Source: Athripsodes cinereus (lineage: Eukaryota; Arthropoda; Insecta; Trichoptera; Leptoceridae). From it: 64,000 nt of DNA. The notes beneath the pieces were generated by a model that was not told the origin of the DNA, did no database searches, and saw nothing but the letters and a program-made list of their open reading frames with translations. The position numbers and the translations under genes are program-made. The DNA is taken from assembly GCA_947579605.1 (NCBI GenBank), contig OX388327.1, positions 1,661,122-1,725,121 on the forward strand. The letters are read 5' to 3'. Shown here piece after piece: positions 50,600 to 60,715 of this stretch; within the stretch, counting starts at the first letter, position 1, and the number at the start of each line of letters is the position of its first letter.

Positions 50600-50755
50600 A
50601 CCCTGCACCGAGACCATAACAGTTTTTGGCCTCAGACGATCTCAGCAGGAGCAAATGGAAAAAAGAAAAGCAAATTTTAAAAACAAAAAAAAAACAGCGA
50701 GACAGAAAAAAAAAGCTACAAAAGAGATCATCAAAAAGAAACAACAGACATTTTG
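50600..50755. repeat. AAACAGCGAGACAG dispersed repeat
   Basis: GGCCTCAGACGATCTCAGCAGG, AAAACAGCGAGACAG, GATCATCAAAAAGAAACAAC. Other copies at 34435 and 57310. It adjoins the PLE fragment. Confidence 0.6.
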
Positions 50756-50769
50756 AGTGTTTTTCAAGT

Positions 50770-51395
50770 ATTCTACAATGCACATCCGTTACTTGATTAT
50801 TTAAATCGCGATCGATTTCGGTAAACCTATACCATTGACGAGCGATATAATACTGACTAATATTTTTGTTAAAACATCTACAAAAACAAAATAATTGAAA
50901 ACAATAGCTGCACCTGTTAAGGATTAGGCATTGAAAACATTGTGAGAAGAGGTGATTATTTTATAATGATTTATTACTTTATTTACAATATTTACTTTTG
51001 AATTTAAAACTTTATTAATCTCTAATGTTTCCAAAGAACATAGTTCTTTCAAACATGCAAACATAAATAATTATTTTAAGCTATTTGTTTTTTATGAAAT
51101 TGTGATCAAATTCAATAATATGATTCGCGAACTCAGAATAATTACTATTTTTAAGGCAAAGTTCCTGATCTCTAAGTCTAAATTTAAAATTTCTTTTGGT
51201 CATACCTATATATGTAGCATCGCAGTCATCACACTTAAGTGTGAACACTCCATTTTTATGCAAGGGTTCGGTGGGATCTTTATTATTTAACAAATTAGAT
51301 AATTTATTATATGTGTAGTATGCTGGAATAATAGTCTCCGGTAACGAGCTAGTAATCTTAGAAGCTAACCCCCCCACAAAAACGCAACAACAGAA
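50770..51395 (-). pseudogene. Penelope-like element fragment with GIY-YIG end
   Basis: Minus frame 51377-51081 is open for 98 codons: KITSSLPETIIPAYYTYNKL, NNKDPTEPLHKNGVFTLKCD, DCDATYIGMTKRNFKFRLRD and NSNYSEFANHIIEFDHN. DATYIG and the R-N-F-K-x-R-L-R-x-x-E run mark the GIY-YIG nuclease of PLE proteins. The same 3' UTR as in the 26-27 kb copy follows (50770-50870). The reverse transcriptase is missing. Confidence 0.8.
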
Positions 51396-51530
51396 TCAAA
51401 GGAGTCTCTAACCTGACGATAAAGTCATTGTATGTTATGTTAAAAATATCAATATGAACATTCAAATCATTAAATAATTTTATAGCCTTGTCGACAGGAG
51501 AGTTTGGTATTATAATGCAGAAGAACAAAA
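51396..51530 (-). pseudogene. Unidentified retroelement C-terminal fragment
   Basis: The minus strand reads IPNSPVDKAIKLFNDLNVHI and DIFNITYNDFIVRLETPL. It parallels 33228-33400; the nucleotide text also recurs at 57450-57520. Confidence 0.5.
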
Positions 51531-52344
51531 ATCGCATCAGGTATTAGACAATATCGCATGTTTACAGTTTTGTTTTTAATATTTTTTATAAACTTCTCAA
51601 TTATTTTGTATGTCTCACTAAATAAAAAAAAGTTGGGTACTTTTCTACAAAAAAATATTTTTGTTATGTAGAAGGTCTCTGTATCTTAAATGAAGATTTC
51701 TAGTATCCTGAAGCTGCATTGTAGCTACCAATGGTTATTTTTATAAATTTCTTTAAATCAATAACTTATTCGGAAAAACCTTTGTTCCGAGCTATTTTTA
51801 TCTATAAAAGTAATACAAATAGCAAGCTGTTATTGTGGTAAAAATATGGTTTAAAAATATACCTAGTTGTAAAGCCAAGCATAAGGGCGCGTCGCGATGG
51901 CTGGTTACAAAAGATAAGCCAGAGGCGTCTTTACTAGACGTGAAACGAATATTCGGTTAAATACATACAAACTGATATTCTAAAATTATTATCCAATTTC
52001 GAAAACTGCTTGTCTGGAAGGTTTTCTATATGAAGCATTTAGTAAATAATATTATATACTTACTGTTCGCAGTATTTTAAATAAAATTCTCTAACATTTT
52101 CTGAACGAAAAGAACAAAGGGAATATTTGGATCGTTGAATTTGAAATGTGGCTTCAGTCAAAGTATAAAAAATATATTTTTATACAAATATTAAACTAAC
52201 AATTTTTATTTGTCTTTTTTATAATTTTGACATAATTTATTTCTTATTTGTGATTTAATTACCTCTTTCAATTTGATTTAATCTGATTTGGATCATAAAC
52301 GGTTGCATTGTTTTTAGTTTATATTTTGATTTAATATTTATTCA
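51531..52344. other. No gene seen
   Basis: AT-rich non-coding sequence. Confidence 0.35.
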
Positions 52345-52515
52345 TTACTAGCTGACCCAGCGAACTTCATACCGCTTAGAATATTTTTAATCTCTTTACA
52401 AACTCCCGTAATTGTCCAAGTGTGTCATCTTATAGTTTAAAAAAAATAAAATTCATATATGTTGAACAATTAAACTTAACTCAGATTTGTTTATAAATTA
52501 TCTACTGTACGTAAT
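52345..52515. mobile_element. CCAGCGAACTTC dispersed repeat, uninterrupted copy
   Basis: CTAGCTGACCCAGCGAACTTC to TTATCTACTGTACGTAATATAAT; this is the empty-site version of 2823-3570. Confidence 0.65.
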
Positions 52516-52999
52516 ATAATATGTAGGTACCTACAAATTTATTTTTTCTCATCATCTCTGTCGGTCCCTCAATCCTGAGGATCGTGACCATTAGCCTCGT
52601 CCTGTAAACCATCTGTCTCCATGTTGAGCGATCCTCCGCCATGTGTAAGGCCCCGTGAAGTGAGCTCTGTGTGGCCTCCTTAATTTGGTCGCTCCATCTT
52701 ATTGGCACTCTGCCCCTTCCCCTCCTCCCTTCTACAACCCCAGTCATTATTATCTTTTCCATGTCATGCTCTCTTCTTGCAATGTGCCCGAAATATCGCA
52801 ACGCGCGCTGACTGCAAATCGTTGGAAGTCGCACCGAAATGTTAAGCTCCCTGAGGATGGACTCATTGGTCCTGTGTTCGGTCCAATGCACTCGGAGCAA
52901 TTTCCTCCAGCACCACATCTCAAACGCATCGATCCTCGCGCGTTCGCTAGCTCGCAACGTCCACGTTTCAGCTCCGTATAAAAATATGCTGAATACCAA
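52502..52999 (-). pseudogene. RTE-F C-terminal fragment
   Basis: 165 codons open on the minus strand: SIFLYGAETWTLRASERARI, DAFEMWCWRKLLRVHWTEHR, TNESILREL, RALRYFGHIARREHDMEKI, GRRGRGRVPIRWSDQIKEAT and EDRSTWRQMVY. LLYGAETW, AFEMWCWRKLL, FGHI, GRGR-x-R-W-x-D and DR-x-x-W are the hallmark series after the RTE reverse transcriptase. No stop inside, so relatively young, but 5'-truncated. Confidence 0.85.
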
Positions 53000-53214
53000 C
53001 GTCTATTATTTTTTCTAAGTTCAAAAATTTGAAAGCTTTATTTACAATATATGCCGTTGTTGCGATGATAATAATATTATTAAACTTTTATGAATACATT
53101 GAAAAGACATAGTTCTCCTTTTTCCCAGTATATTGGCATTGACAAAAGTCTTTTCATTTTCCTTTTATGTGAATCGAAAGTTGAATAAATAATTTTTTTT
53201 TATACTTAGATTAT

Positions 53215-53340
53215 AAAATAAAATTAATTAAAAAAACACTGTATACTTTTGCTTGATTGATATATTAAAATTAGATGCTTTTCGGACGCACGAGGTCCAT
53301 CTTCAGTTATAGTTACTCTTAACATAATTGACAACTTTTG
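53215..53340 (-). mobile_element. Penelope-like end with hammerhead-like motif
   Basis: AAAAAACACTGTATACTTTTGC on the plus strand. On the minus strand from 53306: CTGAAGA, T, stem II GGAC/GTCC around CTCGTGC, GAAA (53283-53280), then AGCATC. Confidence 0.5.
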
Positions 53341-54180
53341 ATACTGTTAGAACATGTAAGCACACCTCAATAATTGAGTGCCATAGAATTTTGTTTATGG
53401 TCATTTTCATCTATATAAGCCATTGTAATAATATATACATCAATCTCTCTGTCAATTCAACTTGTTCGAATAAACGACGTTCTCTCCGATTCTAAGTTTT
53501 TTAATAAATCCTGATCACATTTTCCAGGATAGAAGCTGGCCTAATCCAAACAGATACATTTTATTGGTTATAAAAATAACATTATTGAATAAGAGGTTCG
53601 TTTCTACCCTATATTCCAAATACAAATTCATACTCCCATTACAAATGAATGAATAAATGAATGAATTGAAGATTTGGCCAGACTTTTCCTCGCATTGTAG
53701 AAAAATAGAAGATCACAGAAAGATATTACAGAAAGTTAAATCAAAGAGGCTCCTGGCTTATTTATACGCGAAATCAAATCAAGCGTTACCGCTGACTGGC
53801 GTTGTAAATTTCTATGTCAGAACAAATCTACACTATGTATGTCATGAGACGTCATCATTTATCAGTATGGTGGTTCATATTTTTACATAATTACATTTGC
53901 TTCCCACATGTCATTGGTTTGGTATATTCATGTTACAGATAAAAACATAAAATAACTCAAAATTACTGACAAACATGATTGTAGGTCATTGCTATTAACT
54001 GTTGATGTCTCTTTATTTTTAACTTACGTTGAATCTTTCTTATCATAGTGGATTGCGCGCTGTCCAGCTGCCACCACGCAAATAAAACCGCTCATTTAAA
54101 TAATTCGATTTTACGAAAGGTATCGGTCCTACAGTGCTGAACTTTCTTGTGCACGCTAATATAACAAAACCGCGTAGTTT
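53341..54180. other. No gene seen
   Basis: Frame 53657-53890 has no recognisable domain. The sequence before 54477 could be 5' UTR-derived (more complex after about 54240). Confidence 0.35.
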
Positions 54181-54476
54181 TTGCATCTCACCATCTTGTA
54201 AACTTCATCATAACTCGAAATAAATTAATATTCATTATTGTTGATTGTCTTTTCAAAACTCTAACAAGTCATCATTTTGTGTTATATTCCCATTTCTATT
54301 GCCAAAACATGTGTTAAAAAAATCGACCCCTTCCGGGAATCACTCTGTTGCCTCACAAGTGCCAGCGTGTAGTGATCAGTGTATGTCCAGTAGTGTAACA
54401 GAGAAGGATAACAACACCGACTACTCGCAACAACACAGCGGGTGAAAGAGACAAAAATACTGTTTTGTCTACCACG

Positions 54477-54770
54477 ATGCCTATCTCAGATCTCCGTAAG
54501 AAGAAGCTTCTCTATGTGTCCAACGTTTTCTTTGATGTCAACCAAAGTGGAACGCTCGAAAAGAAGGACTTCGAGTCGGCTATTGAGAAAATCTGCACTC
54601 TTCGTGGATGGCCCCAGAGTCATCCCAAAAACGTAGAGACGTACGACACCATGACCAAGATATGGGATGGCCTGAGGCAGAGAACTGATGCCAATAAAGA
54701 TGGAGAGTCCTCTGCAGTGGTAGCACCGTTACATGAACTTCATGTTTGATCTAGAAGATGCTTCCAACTT
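54477..54770 (+). pseudogene. Calexcitin-like EF-hand calcium-binding protein, broken copy
   Basis: From ATG 54477: MPISDLRKKKLLYVSNVFFD, VNQSGTLEKKDFESAIEKI, WDGLRQRTDANKDGES. The first EF-hand loop DVNQSGTLEKKD has D, N, S and T ligands; a second loop starts DANKDG. Calexcitins are small neuronal/muscle sarcoplasmic calcium sensors of about 200 residues with an N-terminus very like this. After DGES the frame goes wrong (SAVVAPLHELHV, TGA at 54747-54749). In the +1 frame W-stop-HRYMNFMFDLEDASN (54718-54768) reads as a later part of the same protein. So a middle piece is lost, a stop is present, and parts are joined with no intron: best explained as a damaged retrocopy. A real first exon plus cryptic splicing is less likely. 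Confidence 0.65.
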
Positions 54771-54850
54771 AACTAAAAAGCCACGGCGCTCTTGAGATGG
54801 TCAGGGACCATTAAACAGCGCCAAATACAAATCATCTTTTTATTATTATT
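54771..54850 (+). mobile_element. L2-like retroelement 3' tail abutting the calexcitin copy
   Basis: CGGCGCTCTTGAGATGGTCA, GGGACCATTAAACAGCGCC, AAATACAAATCATC then (TTA)n. ATGGTC-AGG-GACCAT forms a hairpin within a GGCGC...GCGCC outer stem. The same tail design is at 26227-26336 (inverted). Confidence 0.6.
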
Positions 54851-55504
54851 ATTTTGCTTTTCGGCGAAGGTGAATATGTCATCAAAAAGGACGTAATAAA
54901 GACTACAGCATTATGTCCGTAAGTCACTTTGGTAAGAGCTCGACATAGTGTAGTTTCGCTTCGATATGTTCTAGGATCTAAACTACCTATCGTACTGTTT
55001 AAATCCTCAAGTAAAACCCAAAGGAGAATTCCGCTCAATAAAATTGATTTAACGCCCTCTTGGGATGTGCTTTGATATATAATTCTTATTATTATTATAT
55101 CAGCTGAAAAAGCAATAATGCAATAAATATTCTAGTCTGTCTATAAATACGTATATATGAGTTTGTTTCTATGATTTGTATAGTATCTTGACTCTTTCAC
55201 CCCCAGTCTGTTGAGGGTCTTCTACATAGAAAGTCCAGACTGTGTCCAGTGTTTGTATTTTCAGACGACACCATTCAGGAATCGGCACCATGTTCATATC
55301 TTCACAAAGCTAGTCCGCACTTTTTTCCAGAAGTTTCAAAATAATTTTATACTTTGAAAATCTCTTTTCCGAACCCAGTCATTGAGATGCTTTTCGATTA
55401 TTGTAAAGGAGCTATTTAGGGTCTTGGATCTGCTTATGTCTTTCAGTTTTTGTAGCTATTTCAAAATATGGATTCTTGTAAGCTGTAGTTTTTAATTTTT
55501 ATAT
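54851..55504. other. No confident gene
   Basis: Minus frame 55038-54832 (VLLEDLNSTIGSLDPRTYRS, ETTLCRALTKVTYGHNAVVF) has coding-like composition but I cannot name it; possibly an exon or element relic. Confidence 0.35.
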
Positions 55505-56110
55505 GTCAGACAAGTGAGAGATGGTTTTCAACATCCTTTTGATTCTCGAACTTTCGCGCTTTCTCACACTCTCTCTTTCAGATAGATAGATCCTCTTCGT
55601 CGTCACCTTTTCATCATCCATTCGCTCTACATGTTCAAACCATCGCAACTTTTCACACGCATTCTTTCCACAACACTCCTCTCGCATCCGCTCATTCTTT
55701 TAATATCCTCATTTCTAGCCATGCAACGTTTTACCAACTATTCTTCTCAGCAATCACATTTCCACAGCATTTATTCTACTTCCATTCCTCTTTAACCACG
55801 TTCAAATTTCGCTTGCATACATAAGTGATGGTATCAAAATGGTTTTATGCACCAGCATTCTTGTCATGTTTGCATTTGCAGTTTGCATGTTTCTAACATG
55901 CAGCTGATCTGCTGGCTACCCCACTTGTGGGATATGCCGTGATGGTATAGTAGTAGTAGTAGTAGTATTCTTGTCATGTTTGACATATTGCTTTTGGTGA
56001 CATTAGATCAAAATGCACGGTTCACTCTAACACCAACTACTTTTCTTCTTTCAATATCCATATTGCATCTTCCATCTCTTCTTTCAAATAAATTAAAACA
56101 CTTAGATAGA
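55505..56110 (-). pseudogene. RTE-A fragment split by a SINE-T insertion
   Basis: The minus strand matches RTE-A from about 58290 down to 57800, in two parts (56110-55967 and 55872-55505) around a 94-bp SINE piece. Several stops and shifts. Confidence 0.8.
55873..55966 (+). mobile_element. SINE-T, 5'-truncated, with 16-bp target duplication
   Basis: TTGCATGTTTCTAACATGCAG to GATGGTATAG and (TAG)n, between perfect repeats ATTCTTGTCATGTTTG (55857-55872, 55967-55982). The target is RTE-A coding sequence. Long (TAG)6 tail: a young copy. Confidence 0.9.
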
Positions 56111-56587
56111 AAAAAATTAAAGATTTATTCTCTTCTAAGAAAAATGGGGAATTCATTTAATCAAATATTTTACGCGGTATCAATAATTTCAATAGAATTT
56201 TCTTTGATTTTATTAGTACTTTGTATTATTTGTAATACGATTTAAAGTAAAATCCTTCAGAATTTTAAGACATTTCTCTTTCCAGCGTCTCCAGGGATAG
56301 TCAGGTATAGGCAATTGATTAATAGGGGGCCTTCTCCAACCTTAAAGACTTAAAATTATAACAGCCGTGTTCACAAATGCAGAATAACTGCTATTCCGAG
56401 TATTACACTTGACTAAGTGATAGTTCACTCATAAACAGGGATTAGCATTGATTCAACTTTAGGTCTGGCTTAGGTTGGATTAAAATTTTATCAAGACTTT
56501 GCTTCTACTAAATATTTTTACTTATAGAAATGTATTTCCATTTCTATAGTCAATCGATTGGAAACGACCTTAGAAGTCGAAAGACGT
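56111..56587. other. No gene seen
   Basis: AT-rich sequence, no family recognised. Confidence 0.35.
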
Positions 56588-56890
56588 AGGGTAGCCAGTA
56601 CACCAGTTGCATATTATAAACATGCAAACTGTCCTCTCTGTGCCAAAAAAATACTTAATACATTCAGGATAAGTGACATACTTTATCGCTGAATAAAAGA
56701 CGCAAAATGTATTTTTTAACACCTGCCTTTAGCAGGACATGCGATGGGGTTTGAAAGCATCTTGTGTGCCTTCATTTTTTGTTGGCACGGAGAAAACAGC
56801 TTGCATGTTTATTCTATTCACCAGATTTGCTGGTTATCTCACGTTTTGGATATGTCGTGATAGTAAAAGCTGTAGTAGCAGTAGATTTCT
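56588..56890. mobile_element. Two SINE-T pieces in inverted orientation
   Basis: 56588-56745 follows the minus-strand order (GGGTAGCCAGTACACCAGTTGC to AACACCTGCCTTTAGCAGGACATGCGA). 56765-56890 follows the plus-strand order (GTTGGCACGGAGAAAACAGC, TTTGCTGGTTATCTCACGTTTTGGATATGTCGTGATAG, TAGTAG). Confidence 0.65.
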
Positions 56891-57084
56891 CATTTATTCA
56901 GGGTTAACTTTAGACGTATCTAGTAATACATGTATAAATATCATACATATCTGTACTACCTTAGGTAGCAACCCGAATCAAAGTTGGAATTACATAGATA
57001 TAGATAAGTATGAAACAATCCTATTATCATTATATGAATTTAAGATATTGGATTTAAAATTCGATAGACTTTTATTAATGAAGA

Positions 57085-57255
57085 CAAGAGCTTCCGTTCT
57101 CATCATCGGGCTTGCGAAATGATGATGAGAGCGGAAGCTCTTGAAAACCGGCTCGCGTCTAATAAAAAGTCACAGTGGATATACATACTATAAATAAGTG
57201 TTTTATTTATAATTTATTCAACATGAATTTCCACCAAGTACCGTCGGTTGAATAT
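57085..57255 (+). mobile_element. Penelope-like inverted ends with hammerhead-like core
   Basis: AAGAGCTTCCGTTCTCATCATCGGGC (57087) is the inverted copy of GATGATGAGAGCGGAAGCTCTT (57121). It is followed by GAAAACCGGCTCGCGTC, CACAGTGGATATACATACTA, AACATGAATTTCCACCAAGTACCGTCGGTT. The CTGATGA C is changed to A here (ATGATGA), likely inactivating. Confidence 0.6.
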
Positions 57256-57309
57256 CAACTTTATATATTGTGGAATTTCCTAGTAAATGCAAAGATATCC
57301 TACTTTTTA

Positions 57310-57530
57310 AATAAAAACAAAGCGAGACAGAGAAAAAAATCACAAAAGAGACATCATCAAAAAGAAACAACAGAATCAAACTACATGTATATGTGTTAGT
57401 TTGGGACTAGCTCGATCTGTGTGAATTGTCTATGTATATTATGTTAAAGGAGAGTCTCTAGGCTGTCGATAAAGTCATCATATGTTATGTTTAAAATAAT
57501 ATCAACATAAATATTAATATATTAATATAT
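57310..57530. repeat. AAAGCGAGACAG repeat with AGTTTGGGACTAGCTC insert
   Basis: 57320-57372 and 57450-57520 match 50700-50745 and 51396-51470. Between them TTAGTTTGGGACTAGCTCGATCTGTGTGAATTGTCTATG (57397-57440) matches the tRNA-SINE end at 29883-29922. Confidence 0.55.
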
Positions 57531-57644
57531 GGGTGTGAGTTGGGTCTATCTTCAATGTGTGTATTGATAATATATTGTAAATAGTTCATTTTCTTATCTA
57601 TTTTCATCCAATTTACTTCGGTTTACATAATATTACTACTATTA

Positions 57645-60600
57645 TACTATACTATACTATACTATACCCTCACGCCGTGTCCCAGGTGGGGTAGGCAGAG
57701 AGAACGGAACGCCATGTCGCTCTATCCTTACATACTTCTTTCGCTTCCTCTACATTCATCCAGTTTCTCATACATGCACGCCGATTCCTCTTACTTAACA
57801 CGCGACCGTCCTTGAGAATTTGATCCACGTGGTTAAGCCACGTGGTTCTCGGACGCCCGCGCTTCCTCACACCCTCTCTTTCAGATAAATACACCCTCTT
57901 CGTCAATCTTACACCATCCATTCGCTCCACATGACCAAACCATCTCAATTTATTTACACGCATTCTATCCACAACACTCCTCTTGCATCCACTCATTCTT
58001 CTAATATCCTCATTTCTTACTCTATCACGCAATGTTTTACCTACCATTCTTCTCAGTGCTCGCATCTCCACTGCATTTATTCCACTCTCGTCCTTCTTCT
58101 GCCATGTCCAAGTCTCGCTTGCATACGTCAGTGTCGGTACAAGGATGGCGTTGTGCACCAGCATTTTAGCCATGTTCGAGACATTGCTATTGCTAACAAT
58201 AGATCGAAGTGCACCGTTCACTCTCGCACCAGCCACTTTTCTTTTTTCAATGTCCCTTTCGTACCTACCATCCCTTACAAACATACTTCCTAAATAAACA
58301 TATTCGTTCACTTGCTCCAAACATTCATTTCCAACCTTTATTTCACACATTGTTCTTTCAACCTCTCTTTCAAACACCAGCACTTTCGTCTTTGTCACAT
58401 TCATTTTCATCCCATTCATACTGCAACTTTCATATACAACTGACACAATCTTTTGTAAATCACTTTCACTCTCAGCCATTAATACCAAATCATCTGCATA
58501 CATCAACGCATTCACACGGTTTCCATTCAGTTCAATGCCAACATCCATCTCTTTCAAAGGACGCATACAGTAGTCGAAAAAAAAGGTTGAACAGCCATGG
58601 AGACATGACACAGCCTTGCTTCACTCCTTTGGTGAGGACAAACCACTCGGAGAAGGCGTTATTTACCCTCACGCAGGCGGAGCTCCCAACGTATAGCGAA
58701 GAAATTGCGTGGATCAACTGGTTGTTCACCCCATACTCCGACAACACGCGCCACAATCTCTCCCGATCCACACGATCATATGCTTTCTCCAGATCCACGA
58801 ACGCACAGAAAAGCTTCTGGTGTTTACCCAGAAGCTTCTCTACGACCATTCGTAGGGAGAAGATCTGATCAGTGCACCCTCTACCATTCAAAAAAGCTCC
58901 TTGTGCATCCCATATCTTACACTCTGTTGCCTTTCGTACTCTCTCAATCAGAACTCTTCCATACAGTTTTCCTATTGAACTCAGCAAACTAATAGCCCGA
59001 TAACTCCCACATTCAAGCCTAGAACCTTTTCCCTTATATAGCGGACAGATGATAGCCTTCCGCCAGTCCTCTGGAGTAACGCCTTCTTTCCAACAAGTGT
59101 TGAATAGTTCTAGGCACCATGCAAGAGTCTTCTGCCCACCAGCCTTGATGAGCTCAATTGAAACACAATCATATCCTACAGCCTTACCGCACTTAGCTTT
59201 CTTCAACGCATTCGTAATTTCCGTCAAACATATCTCATCATTTACACTCATGTTATCATTTCTACTATTGCACTCATTTACATTCACACCACCACATTCA
59301 AATAATTCTTCAAAATACTCTTTCCATCTTCTTAACACGCAATCACCACTCACTACCACATTACCATTATTATCTTTTATCCCTTTCACTGAGTTTACTT
59401 CCACACCCGTCCTCTTCCGCTTCACCTCCTTCCAAAATATTTTCAAATTTTCTTTCGCACACGCTGACAACTTCTGGCATTCCTTGTCTTCTAGCAATTT
59501 TTTCTTCATTTCCACTATCTCTCGCACTTCTTTCTTGCACGCTCTGTATGTTTCTTTCATTCGTACCTTATCGTCTTCACTTCCCTGTCTCACACTCATC
59601 AAATCTTTCCATGCATTCTTCTTCTTTTCCACGACCTTTTTCACATCATCATCCCACCATGCATCACCTTTTTTGCGTCCAACGGTGGTTTCACCACATA
59701 CTTCTTTTGCACACTCTATTAGCACACCTTTCATAACATCCCATTGTTCATTCAGTGTACATTCTTTCCTTTCATGCGCGCTAAATCTTTCATTCGTCTT
59801 TCTTTCGTACTCTTCCTGTATATTCGCATCTTTCAGTTTTTCGACTCTCAATCTCTTAAAAGGCACGGTTTTATGTGTTCTCGACCGCCAGCCAGAGAAC
59901 AGATTTATCCTAGTAACAACAAGGAAATGATCTGTTTCCAACTCAGCGCCTCGGTAAACTCTGGTATCTGTAGTCGCCTTTCTAAGACGAGAGTCCACAC
60001 ACACAAGGTCTATCATCGATCTTTCATTCCCTCTCTCCCAGGTATACTGATGGATTTCTTTATGAGCGAAAAATGTATTTGCCACAAAGAGATCCATCTC
60101 CAAACACGCTTCTATTATACGTTTTCCATTGTCATTCACTCTTCTATCACCATGATTTCCCAACACACTCTCTAGGTCATTCCTTCTGACACCGACCCAA
60201 CCATTGAGATCACCTGCCAGAATCAATCTTTCATTCTCATTCTTATCGTCTGCAATCTTCCGCACACTGTCCCAGAACTCTTCCTTTTCCGTATCCATTG
60301 CATCGTTTCCGGGACCGTACCCAATCATGAGTAGGATCCTCGTCAACCCTACCTTGAAGCGGATCCAAATTAGCCTGGGGCCAACACATTCATATCCTTT
60401 CATACAGTTGCTCATTCTCTCTGACAGAAAAGCACCCACACCCTGACACGCATGTTGTGAGTCAGGGACTCCTGACCACAGCTCGATTCTTCCGTCTCTT
60501 TCATTCATCCCACTTCCTTTCCTTTTAGTCTCACACACACACAAAACATCTAGAGACTTTTCATCCATCATCTCAACGATTTCATTCTTCTTTCTCAGCA

Positions 60601-60703
60601 TCCCTCCTCTTACATTCAATACTCCTAACCGACATTCCGGTCTCCTCTGTGTGCCCTTCCCCCCCTTTGACACGCCATGATGGGTGGCAAGCCTCATCGC
60701 TGG
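57645..60703 (-). mobile_element. RTE-A non-LTR retrotransposon, near complete, 3059 bp
   Basis: Flanked by a 12-bp repeat TTACTACTATTA (57633-57644, 60704-60715); the target is ACT-rich, so part may be chance. One long coding region on the minus strand, a very short 3' UTR and a (TATAC)n tail. The element seems to start only a few bases before the ORF, so either the family has almost no 5' UTR or this copy is slightly truncated. Relics of the same family are at 3585, 8555, 14185, 28572, 33835, 38757, 48880, 55505, 61620 and 62180. Confidence 0.85.
57670..60697 (-). pseudogene. RTE-A endonuclease/reverse transcriptase, one frameshift
   Basis: About 1005 residues in two overlapping frames (60697-58532, then 58611-57670). 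APE endonuclease: CRLGVLNVRGG (22-32), CETKRKG (55-61), AGDLNGWVG (161-169), SMIDLV (227-232), TDHFLVV (255-261). Reverse transcriptase: KCGKAVGYDCVSIELIKAGG, YRAISLLSSIGKLYGR, FVDLEKAYDRVDRERLW, GVKQGCVMSPWLFNLFF. The shift then leads to DYCMRPLKEMDVG and MYADDLVLMAESE with the catalytic YADD. The C-terminus has ASETWTWQKKDESGINAVEM, RWFGHVERM, GRPRTTWLNH and SVLSAYPTWDTA. The shift is one extra base in the run at 58577-58584 (A8 on plus). With seven bases the whole protein is open. Confidence 0.92.
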
Positions 60704-60715
60704 TTACTACTATTA

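Noticed and set aside
57087..57145. Active hammerhead ribozyme
   Set aside because: The first core base is changed (ATGATGA for CTGATGA), so only a degenerate motif is claimed.
58209..58868. 219-codon plus-strand frame
   Set aside because: Also antisense to RTE-A.
59049..59930. 293-codon plus-strand frame
   Set aside because: Antisense shadow of the RTE-A coding region; low-complexity Ser/Phe/His composition.
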